Of a stretch of 33,284 nucleotides of DNA, positions 25,439 through 33,284 are shown piece by piece. Position numbers and translations under genes: made by a program. This stretch comes from Myxococcales bacterium (lineage in GTDB: Bacteria; Myxococcota_A; UBA9042; GCA-2863065): NCBI GenBank assembly GCA_018780435.1, contig JADMJS010000432.1:1-33284 (forward strand), written 5' to 3'. The notes beneath the pieces are model-generated. The model had not been told where the DNA came from and ran no database searches. It worked only from the letters and a program-made list of their open reading frames with translations. Each line of letters begins with the position of its first letter. Within the stretch, counting starts at the first letter, position 1.

Positions 25439-26728
25439 CTACTCCGAGATCGACGCCATCGGCGCGGGCAGCTTGCGGATGTCCACCGGGTCGCTCCCAG
25501 GGATCCAGTAGACGCCGATGAGCCCCACCGGCGTCGGCCCCGCCAGCGTGTGTTTTGCCACCGCGCCGTTCTCACCATGGCGAGTCAAGACGACGCCGTC
25601 TTTCAGCCCCACGGCACCGCAGCCGTTCGGCGCGACGAGGAGGCGGTCCGGCCCCGGGGACGGGCGACCCGTCACCTCCGCGAGCGCGTCCGGCATCGCG
25701 ACCGGGATGGTGAGGTCGAGCTGGTTGTGGTTCTCCGCCCAGGAGCAGCAGTCGATCCGCGTGTAGCCGTAGAGCCCGAGCGGCATCGCGGCACGACGAG
25801 CCACCTCGGTCTCGGTGAGCGGGCCCGCCATCCAGTTTCCGGGGTCGAGGCCAAGTCCAGAGCGAGCGAGGGCCTCCGCGTTCACGGACGATGCCTCGAA
25901 CCCCTCGTCGCCCGAGGCCTTCCGCGCCGCTTCGACACGCGTCGCTTCGGTCGCGGCCGCGGCGGCGTAGTCGGCGGCGTAGGAGTCGACCGTCACGCGC
26001 CTCCCATCGGGCGCGGCCAACGCGACCACGCCCGTCCCGTCATAGCCGTGGGCTCCACCCGCGTAGCCGGTCGATTGGTGAAAGAAGGAGACGACAGGAC
26101 CGACGATCCCGACCACGTGCACGAGGCTTTGGGCGTCCATGCCTTGGACGCCCATGTCGTCATCCTGCATGTCCTTCGCCATGTCCGCGCTCTTGGCGCG
26201 CTCCTCGAACCAAGTCGCACGCGCCCCGCTCGCGAGGTCGACGGCGTCGAGCTGATCCCAGGTGTCTGCCACGTCGATCTTGCCCTCCTTCGCGCTGACG
26301 TCGGCGCGCCCCACCTGAAGCGCAAACGTGCGACCACCGTCGCGGACGACCAGCCCCGGCGCCTGAGCCAACGACGTCTCCGGCCCGATTCGGATGTCGA
26401 GGGTCGTGTACGAGGTGGGCGGCACGAGAGGCGGGGACTTCCCTTCCTCGAACGGTGCTTCCGAAGGCGTGGCGACCATCACGAGCGCACGACACTCGGT
26501 GGGGGGCGGAGGTGCCGGGGGCGCGTTCTTGGCCCCGGCCATCCCGGGCAGTGCGAGCGACGGCCGGGTCTCGGCCGGCGGGGCGCCTGTCGTCACCGGT
26601 GGCGCCGTCGGGGCCACGGGGACCGCCGACAGCGCACCCGCCGGAGCGGGTTCGGACTTCTTGCAACCCGGCGAGCTGCCGAGGACAGAGACGGACAAGA
26701 GGAGAGCGGGTCCGAATGTGGACTTCAT
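25439..26728 (-). CDS. lipoprotein with RsiV/DUF3298-like domain
   Basis: A 429-aa predicted lipoprotein. The signal peptide MKSTFGPALLLSVSVLGSSPGC ends in a lipobox-like S-P-G-C, then KKSEPAP and a Pro/Ala-rich linker to about residue 75. The C-terminal half includes a YAGGAHGYDGTGVVAL...DGRRVTVDS stretch matching the GGAHG motif of DUF3298 domains. Such domains occur in the anti-sigma factor RsiV and in the polysaccharide deacetylase PdaC, where they sit outside the membrane and can bind lysozyme. No sigma factor or deacetylase is beside it, so function is open. A CCSW motif and several other cysteines may form disulfides. The ATG has GAGG 7 nt upstream. It is divergent from the CYTH gene across 94 bp. 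Confidence 0.75.
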   Translation of the reverse strand: MKSTFGPALLLSVSVLGSSPGCKKSEPAPAGALSAVPVAPTAPPVTTGAPPAETRPSLALPGMAGAKNAPPAPPPPTECRALVMVATPSEAPFEEGKSPPLVPPTSYTTLDIRIGPETSLAQAPGLVVRDGGRTFALQVGRADVSAKEGKIDVADTWDQLDAVDLASGARATWFEERAKSADMAKDMQDDDMGVQGMDAQSLVHVVGIVGPVVSFFHQSTGYAGGAHGYDGTGVVALAAPDGRRVTVDSYAADYAAAAATEATRVEAARKASGDEGFEASSVNAEALARSGLGLDPGNWMAGPLTETEVARRAAMPLGLYGYTRIDCCSWAENHNQLDLTIPVAMPDALAEVTGRPSPGPDRLLVAPNGCGAVGLKDGVVLTRHGENGAVAKHTLAGPTPVGLIGVYWIPGSDPVDIRKLPAPMASISE

Positions 26729-26822
26729 GAGTGGCCTCGGCGCGGGCGATAGGTGATCATCGATGCTAGTCCTGGGCCCTACGTCGGTCCAGCCGTGACC
26801 CCGTTACACGAAGGACCCGCGA

Positions 26823-27506
26823 GTGAACCAAACGAGACCCTCTGGATCTTCCGCCGTTGCCGAGGTCATCGAACACGAGCTCAAGCTCGATCTCGGCGGC
26901 GACGTGGGCTGGGCCACGGCTCGACAGGCGCTGCTGGCGGGTGCAGGTCACCGGGGCCGGGTGGTCCAGACCAATACGTATTTCGACACGCCGGACGGCC
27001 GCATCCGTCGGGATCGCAGCGCCATGATCCGCATCCGCGAGGCGGGCGGCGACTTCGAGCTCACGGCCAAAGACCGCGTCACGACGGGCGCCGCAGGGCA
27101 ACGGTCACGCGAACGAAACGAGGCCCTCCCCGAGGCCCTCGCGCGAGCACTCCTCGCAGGGCGGGTCGAGCTTGCCGACTCGGACTCCGCGCTCGGGCGC
27201 GCTCTTGTCGCCGAGTGGGGCCCGCTGCACCCGTGGGCGTCGATGGTCAACTCCCGTGATTCCTTCGACTTGGCGGACGGTTACGTCGCCGAACTCGACC
27301 TGACCGAGCTCCCGGGCGGACGGATCGACGCCGAGATCGAGCTCGAGCTCCGTCTGCCTCACCACACGCCCGCTGGGGCCCTGAATGCGCTCCGTGACGC
27401 ATGGCCCGACCTCCCTGAGTGCGCCGCGGCGACGCCCAAGTTTCAGCGCTTTCTGGAGGCGGTCGCGGCGCGCGACGAGCTCGCGACGAACGCCTCCGAG
27501 CCATGA
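26823..27506 (+). CDS. CYTH-domain protein (triphosphate tunnel metalloenzyme)
   Basis: A 227-aa soluble protein of the CYTH superfamily, which hydrolyses or cyclises triphosphate-containing substrates inside a beta tunnel using Mg or Mn. The hallmark ExExK motif is present as E-H-E-L-K near residue 17, followed by TNTYFDTPDGRIRRDRSAMIRIREAGGDFELTAKD, which has the aspartate and basic residues that line the tunnel. The later acidic residues appear in YVAELDLTEL and AEIELELRL. Inorganic triphosphatase or thiamine-triphosphatase activity is typical of bacterial members; no cyclase evidence exists here. A CHAD domain, often fused to CYTH, is absent. The start is a GTG with AAGGA upstream. Its stop overlaps the next gene's ATG (ATGA), indicating translational coupling to a membrane protein. 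Confidence 0.88.
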   Translation: MNQTRPSGSSAVAEVIEHELKLDLGGDVGWATARQALLAGAGHRGRVVQTNTYFDTPDGRIRRDRSAMIRIREAGGDFELTAKDRVTTGAAGQRSRERNEALPEALARALLAGRVELADSDSALGRALVAEWGPLHPWASMVNSRDSFDLADGYVAELDLTELPGGRIDAEIELELRLPHHTPAGALNALRDAWPDLPECAAATPKFQRFLEAVAARDELATNASEP

Positions 27507-29005
27507 ACGAGCGCCCTTTCGTCGCCGGCTCCACCGAGCGGCCCTGGCTCGCGTGGGCAGTCGTGGTCGCCGGTCTCGTCCTGGCGCTCCCGCCGCTCCT
27601 CCTCCCCGTCGTCCCCCTCCAGGATTTTCCGGCCCACTGCGCCGCGACCGCGATCTGGCAGGGCGGCGACGCGACCGGCCTCTATGAAGTGGTGAGTGGC
27701 TTCGGGCACTCCTCCCTCTATTACACGCTCGCCGGCTGGCTCGCCGCGGTCAGCTCAGCCGAGTGGGCGAACCGACTCCTCCTCGCCCTCGCGCTCGGGC
27801 TCTTGCCGGCGGCCGCTGTCGCATTCGCTCGCGCGTGCGCCCGTCGAGCCTGGGCCCCACTTGGCGTCGCGGTGGGCGTCGCGTGGGCCACGCCGACCGC
27901 GATGGGATTTCTCCCTTGGCTCCTCTCCATGACCGCGGCTTTTGCGGCCGCCGCGGTCGTTACGCGGCTCGCGTCGCGTGTCGCCGCGCTCTCGGCGGCG
28001 GCAGTCGCGGCCGTCCTGCTCTCGGGCATCCACACCTTCGGAGCGGCCCTCTTCGCGCTGCTCGTCGTTGCCGCGTCCCCGAACGTGCTCGCCGCGGCCA
28101 CTCGGGGGGGCACGGCGCTCCTGGCTGCCTCGGCCGTCGTCCTCCGCGCCCGATCCACCGGATCCGCCGGTGAAGCGCCTAAAGTCGGAGACCCATGGGA
28201 GCGCCTGCTCGCACTCCCCGACTATCTCAGTCGCGCCACGAGCGGGGGCCCAGACGCCGCCCTCGCGCTGGCCGTCCTGCTGTCGCTCGTGCTCCTCGCC
28301 GTCCAGGGGCGCCGATCTCGCGTGGGCGCCGCGTCACCGCTCCTCCCGGCTGCCACGCTCTTCCTGGGGCTCGTCTGCTTGGTCGCGCCGGACTTCCTCG
28401 ACGTCCCCCGCATCGTCCACCTGGCAACACGATTCTGGCCTGCGGCCATTTTGCTCGTGGCGGTCTGGGCGTCGGCGCCCGTCACTGCCGATTCGGGCGA
28501 GTCACCGCGACGCGTCGAAGTGTCGGCGTTGGTCGCTGGGGCGCTTCTGGCCGGCGTGAGCACCATCGGAGCGTCTCTCGACGCGGAGGCGCTCGCGCCC
28601 ATCCGGCAGCAGCTCGCCCGCCTCCCGATGGGACCGACGACCGCCGTCATGACGCTGAATCGCCCCGCTCCTGGGTCGATCACCTTGGCATTCACGGGTT
28701 TGCACATGCCTAGATACCTCGATGCCGACGGACACGCGCGCACAATTGGCCCCTTCTTTCACGCCGACTCGCCCGTTCGCCTCGTGCCGCATCGCGCCAC
28801 CGCCGTCGACTGGGCGACGCGAGACACACTGGAATACGTGCGCCGACTCTCTGTGGACATCCCCAGGTTTGTCGGTGACTTCGCAGAACAAGGTCCGATC
28901 CGGGCCGAACTCACCACCCTCGGCTATGTCGAATGTCGGGGCGTCTTGCCACTACCGTGGTCCGTTTGGGTACGTCCGGGTATTGCTTGCGCAGTACCGC
29001 AGTGA
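27503..29005 (+). CDS. polytopic membrane protein of unknown function
   Basis: A 500-aa integral membrane protein that I cannot assign to a named family. The first membrane helix (about 19-38) is followed by a loop with VPLQDFPAHCAATAIWQ, an aspartate in a position reminiscent of GT-C glycosyltransferases. About ten further hydrophobic segments run to residue about 370. The remaining 130 residues are soluble, with PRYLDADGHAR and a tail rich in aromatic residues. A membrane glycosyltransferase is possible, but the catalytic signature is not clear enough to call. Its ATG overlaps the CYTH stop by 4 nt, so the two are likely coupled; an earlier in-frame start would be arginine-rich. Nothing clear about regulation is visible. 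The downstream gap to the diguanylate cyclase is 133 nt. Confidence 0.75.
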   Translation: MNERPFVAGSTERPWLAWAVVVAGLVLALPPLLLPVVPLQDFPAHCAATAIWQGGDATGLYEVVSGFGHSSLYYTLAGWLAAVSSAEWANRLLLALALGLLPAAAVAFARACARRAWAPLGVAVGVAWATPTAMGFLPWLLSMTAAFAAAAVVTRLASRVAALSAAAVAAVLLSGIHTFGAALFALLVVAASPNVLAAATRGGTALLAASAVVLRARSTGSAGEAPKVGDPWERLLALPDYLSRATSGGPDAALALAVLLSLVLLAVQGRRSRVGAASPLLPAATLFLGLVCLVAPDFLDVPRIVHLATRFWPAAILLVAVWASAPVTADSGESPRRVEVSALVAGALLAGVSTIGASLDAEALAPIRQQLARLPMGPTTAVMTLNRPAPGSITLAFTGLHMPRYLDADGHARTIGPFFHADSPVRLVPHRATAVDWATRDTLEYVRRLSVDIPRFVGDFAEQGPIRAELTTLGYVECRGVLPLPWSVWVRPGIACAVPQ

Positions 29006-29138
29006 GGCGAATCGCCCCGTTTGTCCACACTCACGATGCGCCTTCATTCAGGGCCGACTGTCCCGATTCACACCAAACGGCCCCGCCGTCCGACTGGTTC
29101 GGATCACGGGCCCTTTTGATCAGGAACGGTGGCTGGTA

Positions 29139-30239
29139 ATGCACTCGTCTCAAATCACACCTACTCCGGCCCCCGGCAAGCTCGCGCTTGGGGACGCACT
29201 CGACGTCCTCGCGTCACTCGTGCGCTCGTTTGGACGAGTCGCGTTCGAGATCGGCGAGGCTCGAGGGCCTGCGGTGGCCCCCGGAGAGGCCAAGGCGGAC
29301 GTGAGATCGAGCCTGGACGTATTCGCGCTCGAAGCCGACCGGTGGGCCCGCCGAATCCTCATTGGCGTCGGCGCCGAGCAGGGGCTCGCTACGGGCGCCG
29401 ACATCGCCGAGCTTCGGCGGTGGTTCGAGTCCCGCCGAAAGGGGGAGCGACAATACGTCGAGGACAACGTGGGCGGCTTCCGGACCGCCGTATCAAACCT
29501 CGTCCGCGGCGTACGGGGGCTGCTCGCCGAGGACATGAACACCGACGCCGACATCGACGCCCACCTCGCTCGGCTCGAACGCGCCGCCGCGGCGGGGCAG
29601 GTGGACCTGCTCACAGTCATGGTCCCGGCCGTCGTCGAGGGGATCCGCGGGTCGCTCGACAAGCGCCGAAAGACCTTTCGAGAGCAGCTTCGATCGATGG
29701 GCGAGGCGATGAGCCGCTTGCGCGAGGACCTCGAAACGACCCGCCAGGAGGTCGAGCTCGACGCCCTCACGCGAGTCACGAACCGCGGCGGACTCGACAA
29801 GGCCATCGAGAAGACCGTATTGCTCGCGGCGGGCACCGGGACCACCTTCCTGGTCGTGATGGTCGACCTCGACCACTTCAAGAGCCTCAACGACCAGCAC
29901 GGCCACGCCGCCGGGGACGCCGTGCTCAGGGCGACCGCCGACGCGCTCGTCCGTACTTTCCCGCGCCGCGATGACCTCGTCGCACGTTACGGCGGGGAGG
30001 AGTTCTGCATCCTCGTGCGCGACGCCGATCCTCCGACGGCGGAGCGCCTCACGGCTCGGCTCCTCGACAACATCCGGCAGGCTCGGCCCGCGGCCCCGCA
30101 CGGGTCACTCCAGGTCACTGCGTCGGTGGGCGTGGCCACGTGGCGACCGGGCGAGCCCGCCGCGTCCGTCCTGGCCCGCGCCGACGCCGCCATGTACGCC
30201 GCCAAACATGGAGGCCGCGACCGAGTCGTTCACGCCTGA
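29139..30239 (+). CDS. diguanylate cyclase (GGDEF domain)
   Basis: A 366-aa enzyme making cyclic di-GMP from two GTP. The N-terminal 200 residues are soluble and helical, with no membrane segment, probably a sensory or dimerising region that I cannot name. The GGDEF domain (about 200-366) starts with LDALTRVTNRGGLD, contains the metal-binding aspartate in VMVDLDHFKSLND, and has an intact active site G-G-E-E-F at 285-289. The product-inhibition I-site RxxD is present as R276-R-D-D279, at the same spacing before GGEEF as in PleD, so feedback inhibition is expected. The family ending ADAAMYAAKHGGRDRV is complete. No EAL domain follows. I chose the ATG at 29139, since the frame upstream overlaps the membrane-protein gene and has no domain character; the ribosome-binding site is weak. 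Confidence 0.93.
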   Translation: MHSSQITPTPAPGKLALGDALDVLASLVRSFGRVAFEIGEARGPAVAPGEAKADVRSSLDVFALEADRWARRILIGVGAEQGLATGADIAELRRWFESRRKGERQYVEDNVGGFRTAVSNLVRGVRGLLAEDMNTDADIDAHLARLERAAAAGQVDLLTVMVPAVVEGIRGSLDKRRKTFREQLRSMGEAMSRLREDLETTRQEVELDALTRVTNRGGLDKAIEKTVLLAAGTGTTFLVVMVDLDHFKSLNDQHGHAAGDAVLRATADALVRTFPRRDDLVARYGGEEFCILVRDADPPTAERLTARLLDNIRQARPAAPHGSLQVTASVGVATWRPGEPAASVLARADAAMYAAKHGGRDRVVHA

Positions 30240-30265
30240 TCTTCCGACGTTTTTCGCGAGTCGAC

Positions 30266-30293
30266 TTGCGCGGACGTGCACGTGGGGTAGGCT
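30266..30293 (+). promoter_or_regulatory. possible promoter of the pilin-like lipoprotein gene
   Basis: TTGCGC at 30266-30271 and TAGGCT at 30288-30293 are spaced by 16 bp, about 26 bp before the start codon. A near-perfect GGAGGT ribosome-binding site follows at 30309-30314. The arrangement fits a housekeeping promoter with an imperfect -10. Confidence 0.35.
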
Positions 30294-30318
30294 CGGCCCT
30301 CCTATACCGGAGGTCGTC

Positions 30319-31815
30319 ATGCGCCGCGCGCACTCTTCTCTCGTCGCGTCCATCCTCGCCGTCTCGATGGCGTCGTCATCGTGCACCAAGTCGCCCTCGC
30401 CGGCAGAGGGTACGGGCTCGTCGACGGGCAGCACGTCCGTCGCGACGGGCGCCGTGGCCTCAGGCTGGTCGGGGGCCCGTGCCGCGCATGAGGCCTTCCT
30501 GGCGGGCGTGCCCGCCGACACCGCCATTGCGGCGACCGTGATGGTCGGCGCTTTCTTCGACGCGGCCGCGTTCGGGGGAATGGCGCTCGTCCCGTCGACC
30601 ACGACGCCGGAGGTCCTTAGAAAGTCGCTTGGCGACGCGAGCCGAAAGGACTTCGGCATCGACCTCTTCGCCGCACGTTCCGTCAGCATCTGGGCATCGA
30701 GCCCCACTCGCCAGGCCTTCTTGGCGACGGTCACGGGCCCCTTCGACGGCCAACTGGCCATTCCGGGGCTCACGCCGGCCGACGTCGGCGGCGCTCCCGC
30801 GCTCCAGCTCGACGAAGACCTCTTCATCGCCCTCCGAGGCGGGCAGATCCTCTTTGGAAACCGCGCCGGCTTCGCGGTCGCCCCGGCCGCCAAGGACGAC
30901 CGCCGCCCCCAACACACGCGCGCGCTGGCTAACGTCCCGGACGGCGCCGCCCTCGTGACGATCGCCATTCCGGACGACCTGCCACCGGTCTTTCCGACCG
31001 ATGGGCTCGAAGCGGGGGCCATCGTCCTCTCGTCTGATATCGCCGTTCACGCGGCCCTCGTCGGAAAGGCCGAGGCACTCACGGCACTCCTGTCCGGCTA
31101 CCAGACCTTCCGGGCCGCGACGATGGGGAAGCTCCGTTCTGAGGTCGAAGGGCTCACGAAGCAACAGTTTCCAGGTTCCGCGATCCTCTCGGTCATGGCC
31201 CAGGCGACCCTCGCGGACTTGGAAAAGTTCGAGCTCCTTCGGCAAAAGGATCCAACCACGCTCGTCGGTGCCACGCCATCGCTCGCGATGCAGCACTCCG
31301 TCATGTTCATCGTGCCGGTCCTGGCCGCCGTCGCGATACCGGCGTTCGTCAAGTACACACATCGAGCCAAGACGACCGAAGCCATCGACCAGCTCGACAA
31401 GATCTACAAGGCATCCGCGAGCTACTTCACCGCACCGCGAGTCGCCATGGCCACCGGCGAAAAATTGCCGTGCGCCTTCCCGCCCAGCGCTCCAGCGACG
31501 CCGCCGCTCACGTCGCTTTGCTGCGACGGGACGCGCGGAACGGAAGGGAGATGCAACCCGTCCGCGTCCGACTGGGCAGGGGAAACCTGGAGCGCCCTGC
31601 TATTTCAGATGAATGACCCGCACTATTTCCATTACGCGTATACATCTTCGGGCGTCGGCAGGGACGCCATGTTCACCGTCTCCGCTTATGCCGACCTCGA
31701 CTGCGACGGCGAATGGTCGACTTTCGAGCGTACGGGCTACGGCGACATGGACCGCAGCGGCGAGTGTTCGATGATGGGCTCCCCCAAGTTCTTCAAGGAG
31801 AAGGAGACCGAGTGA
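30319..31815 (+). CDS. lipoprotein with an internal type IV pilin-like segment
   Basis: A 498-aa protein of two parts. The N terminus is a lipoprotein signal (MRRAHSSLVASILAVSMASSSC) with a lipobox S-S-S-C, a Ser/Thr/Gly-rich linker, and a domain of about 270 residues of unknown fold. From residue 329 it switches to MFIVPVLAAVAIPAFVKYTHRAKTTEA, which aligns with the N-terminal helix and neck of type IV pilins (P341 matches pilin Pro22; KYxxRAKTxEA matches the neck). After it come the pilin-like LDKIYKASASYF and a cysteine-rich C terminus with ADLDCDGEWSTFERTGYGD, as I recall from myxobacterial pilin-like proteins. The prepilin cleavage signature is absent: Thr replaces Gly at -1, Pro is at +1 and Met replaces Glu at +5. 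The helix should therefore act as an internal membrane segment, not a processed pilin. GGAGGT precedes the ATG. Confidence 0.83.
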   Translation: MRRAHSSLVASILAVSMASSSCTKSPSPAEGTGSSTGSTSVATGAVASGWSGARAAHEAFLAGVPADTAIAATVMVGAFFDAAAFGGMALVPSTTTPEVLRKSLGDASRKDFGIDLFAARSVSIWASSPTRQAFLATVTGPFDGQLAIPGLTPADVGGAPALQLDEDLFIALRGGQILFGNRAGFAVAPAAKDDRRPQHTRALANVPDGAALVTIAIPDDLPPVFPTDGLEAGAIVLSSDIAVHAALVGKAEALTALLSGYQTFRAATMGKLRSEVEGLTKQQFPGSAILSVMAQATLADLEKFELLRQKDPTTLVGATPSLAMQHSVMFIVPVLAAVAIPAFVKYTHRAKTTEAIDQLDKIYKASASYFTAPRVAMATGEKLPCAFPPSAPATPPLTSLCCDGTRGTEGRCNPSASDWAGETWSALLFQMNDPHYFHYAYTSSGVGRDAMFTVSAYADLDCDGEWSTFERTGYGDMDRSGECSMMGSPKFFKEKETE

Positions 31816-31849
31816 CCCACGCGCCGTGCTGACGATCAGCGCGTGTGGG
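31816..31849 (+). terminator. strong stem-loop after the pilin-like lipoprotein gene
   Basis: Directly after the stop codon, 31816-31824 pairs with 31841-31849 (9 bp, one G-U). After a 3-nt bulge, GCTGA (31828-31832) pairs with TCAGC (31836-31840) around a 3-nt loop. No U tract follows, so it is not a textbook intrinsic terminator, but it is the most stable hairpin I found in a gap and probably marks the transcript end or protects it. Confidence 0.5.
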
Positions 31850-31927
31850 AAAACTGGTCGTTCGGCCTCGTCCGGCAGATACTCCGCCGTCGCGCCGAGC
31901 TGTGTCGGGCGCATTACAGGTGTCTTC

Positions 31928-33284
31928 GTGGGAACGGTCAGTCAGTTGAAGAAGGCGAGCCTCTCGCCGGACCCCGGGGAGCCGGGGCGACCGGCCGGGC
32001 GTACGCGCGCCTCCAAGGCGGTCCTTCCGAAGGCCCCGCCGGCGCCATCGGGCCGCGCTGGCCTCGAGATCTACGGTCTCATCCTAACCGCCTTCGCCAT
32101 CCTGCTCCTGCTCAGCCTCGTCTCCTTCGACCCCCGCGACATCTCCCTCGACCACCGCCTCCGTTCGGGCCCCATTCAGAACCTCATCGGGCCCGTCGGT
32201 GCGCACATCGCCGATCTGCTCTATCGGGTCGTGGGCCTCGCCGCGCTCTTCGCGTGTTCGACCTTCTTCTTCTTCGGCGGGCTCCTCCTCGCCGGCCGGC
32301 GCCCGACCGTTTCGGGCGGCGGGCTCATCGCCTATCTCGCCGTCGTCATCTTCGGCGACGTCCTCGCCCACGTCCTCCTGAAGAGCTACCGGCCCTTCGG
32401 CCACATGCCCGGCGGCCTCGTCGGCGCCTGGGTCGGTGAGATTGCCCGCACGCTCTTCGCGACACCGGGCACGCTCATCATCGCCAGCAGCGCTCTCGGC
32501 GCGTCGGTGCTCCGGCTCTCGGGCCTCACGATGATGGAGCTGGCCAGCTCGCCTGCACGTTTCGCGCGTTACGCGCTCGTCCAGCTCGATCGCTGGAGGG
32601 CCGAACGAGCCGTCGCTAAGGAAGAGGCCGACCGCGAAGCCGCAGTACGCCACGCCGAAGCGCTCCGTACGGCCGATGCCGCGCGTCCGGACCCCGTCCT
32701 CGACGCCGCGCGTGCACTCGAAGTGGCGCAGGTCGCCCAAGCCCAAGCCGCGGCACAGGCCCAAGCGGCCGCACGCGCGCTGGCCGCCGCCCAAGCCGGC
32801 GCGTCGTCCGTGCCCCGAGTCTCGATCGGCGAAGCCCCGGCCATGAACAACACCTCGCGCGTCAGCGAGAGCGCCCCGCCGGACCTCCGCGTGCCGCCGC
32901 GTGGTCCCGTCGCGGCCCCCTCATCGCCGGTCCCGGCCACGCCACGACCGGTGAGCCCCGCTAGTCAGCCCTCGGCCGACGACGGCGGCGGCGTCATCAT
33001 CCGGCGACCGCCCGGCAGCGCCACGCCTCAGACCGTGGACGAGAATGGCGCACTCGTCATTGAGGAGATGCTCCCGGTCGCGCTCCCACCGGCCTTCGCG
33101 GAGCAGGAGCGACTGCCCCTCGACGGACCGTCGCTCCCCTACGAATACCCGTCGCTCAGCCTGCTCGACTACGACCCGCCGAAGCGTACCGCCGTCGACA
33201 AGGACGCGCTGAACGTCCTCGCTGGCACTCTCGAGGCCAAGCTCGCGGACTTCGGCGTCAAGGGCAACGTCGTGAAGATCCAGC
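31928..33284 (+). CDS. ftsK: DNA translocase FtsK, N-terminal part (cut by window edge)
   Basis: The first 452 codons of an FtsK/SpoIIIE-type protein, which anchors at the division septum and pumps chromosome ends apart. A short basic N terminus (about 1-45) precedes four membrane segments: around 48-66, 80-115, 125-145 and 155-190. Next comes a cytoplasmic linker (about 205-380) that is very rich in Ala, Gln and Pro, with an AQAQAAAQAQAA-like stretch. The beginning of the motor's alpha domain follows, recognisable by LNVLAGTLEAKLADFGVKGNVVKIQ, which precedes the RecA-like ATPase in this family. The ATPase and gamma domains lie beyond the window. The start is a GTG at 31928 with AGGTG 5 nt upstream; a TTG at 31946 is the alternative. 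It lies 112 nt after the pilin-like lipoprotein, behind a strong hairpin. Confidence 0.9.
   Translation, partial: MGTVSQLKKASLSPDPGEPGRPAGRTRASKAVLPKAPPAPSGRAGLEIYGLILTAFAILLLLSLVSFDPRDISLDHRLRSGPIQNLIGPVGAHIADLLYRVVGLAALFACSTFFFFGGLLLAGRRPTVSGGGLIAYLAVVIFGDVLAHVLLKSYRPFGHMPGGLVGAWVGEIARTLFATPGTLIIASSALGASVLRLSGLTMMELASSPARFARYALVQLDRWRAERAVAKEEADREAAVRHAEALRTADAARPDPVLDAARALEVAQVAQAQAAAQAQAAARALAAAQAGASSVPRVSIGEAPAMNNTSRVSESAPPDLRVPPRGPVAAPSSPVPATPRPVSPASQPSADDGGGVIIRRPPGSATPQTVDENGALVIEEMLPVALPPAFAEQERLPLDGPSLPYEYPSLSLLDYDPPKRTAVDKDALNVLAGTLEAKLADFGVKGNVVKIQ

Noticed and set aside
29017..29080. CCGTTTG / CAAACGG inverted repeat upstream of the diguanylate cyclase
   Set aside because: The arms are 7 bp and about 50 nt apart, which is likely by chance; no promoter or operator pattern supports it.
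28722..29138. A 139-codon N-terminal extension of the diguanylate cyclase
   Set aside because: It overlaps the end of the upstream membrane-protein gene in another frame and has no domain character, so the internal ATG at 29139 was preferred.

Overview
The window is a GC-rich bacterial chromosome segment with dense coding on both strands, strongly GC-ending codons and several GTG starts. The gene content suggests a myxobacterium-type organism (Myxococcota, perhaps Polyangiales). The pointers are a Ser/Thr kinase with a C-terminal membrane anchor, a PAS chemotaxis receptor beside a hybrid histidine kinase, many lipoproteins with low-complexity linkers, a pilin-like protein with a C-terminal region of the kind I associate with myxobacteria, and large Ala/Arg-rich hypothetical proteins. 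This placement comes from gene content and composition only. I see no rRNA, tRNA, insertion sequence, CRISPR array or prophage.

Layout. 1-1766 (minus strand): a Ser/Thr kinase followed by a glutaredoxin. 1960-7820 (plus): a YfhO-type polytopic membrane protein, a 340-nt leader, a TonB-dependent receptor and dapD. 7833-8753 (minus): an unusual DNA-binding protein with a C-terminal Cys/His cluster, separated by a palindrome-bearing gap from the plus-strand pair PAS-MCP and hybrid histidine kinase (8956-12155). 12160-17243 (minus): a PEP/pyruvate-dikinase-type phosphotransferase, a class II glutamine amidotransferase and an AftB-like GT-C glycosyltransferase. 17448-23605 (plus): grpE, two large uncharacterised proteins (824 and 858 aa) and a secreted cupin. 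23698-25428 (plus) and 25439-26728 (minus) are convergent lipoprotein genes. 26823-30239 (plus): a CYTH protein translationally coupled to a membrane protein, then a diguanylate cyclase. 30319-31815 (plus): a lipoprotein with an internal pilin-like segment. 31928 to the right edge: the N-terminal part of FtsK.

Most likely new biology. (i) In the grpE-linked pair, the 858-aa protein starts with two tandem modules resembling the DbpA-type RNA-binding fold. Exactly where they end, the gene has a run of ten A residues, a classic slippery tract. Slippage by one base either way reaches a stop within a few codons and would release a free-standing tandem RNA-binding protein of 155-157 aa. Its partner (824 aa) combines a helical repeat region, two beta-rich modules and an Arg/Gly/Glu/Pro-rich linker. 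(ii) The 306-aa helix-turn-helix protein ends in a CX8CX5CX3H cluster with the spacing of eukaryotic CCCH zinc fingers, and a perfect 18-bp palindrome lies just upstream of it. (iii) A lipoprotein carries an internal type IV pilin-like helix without the prepilin cleavage site.

The other genes are mostly housekeeping, envelope or signalling functions. All functional statements rest on reading motifs by eye; no database search was run.
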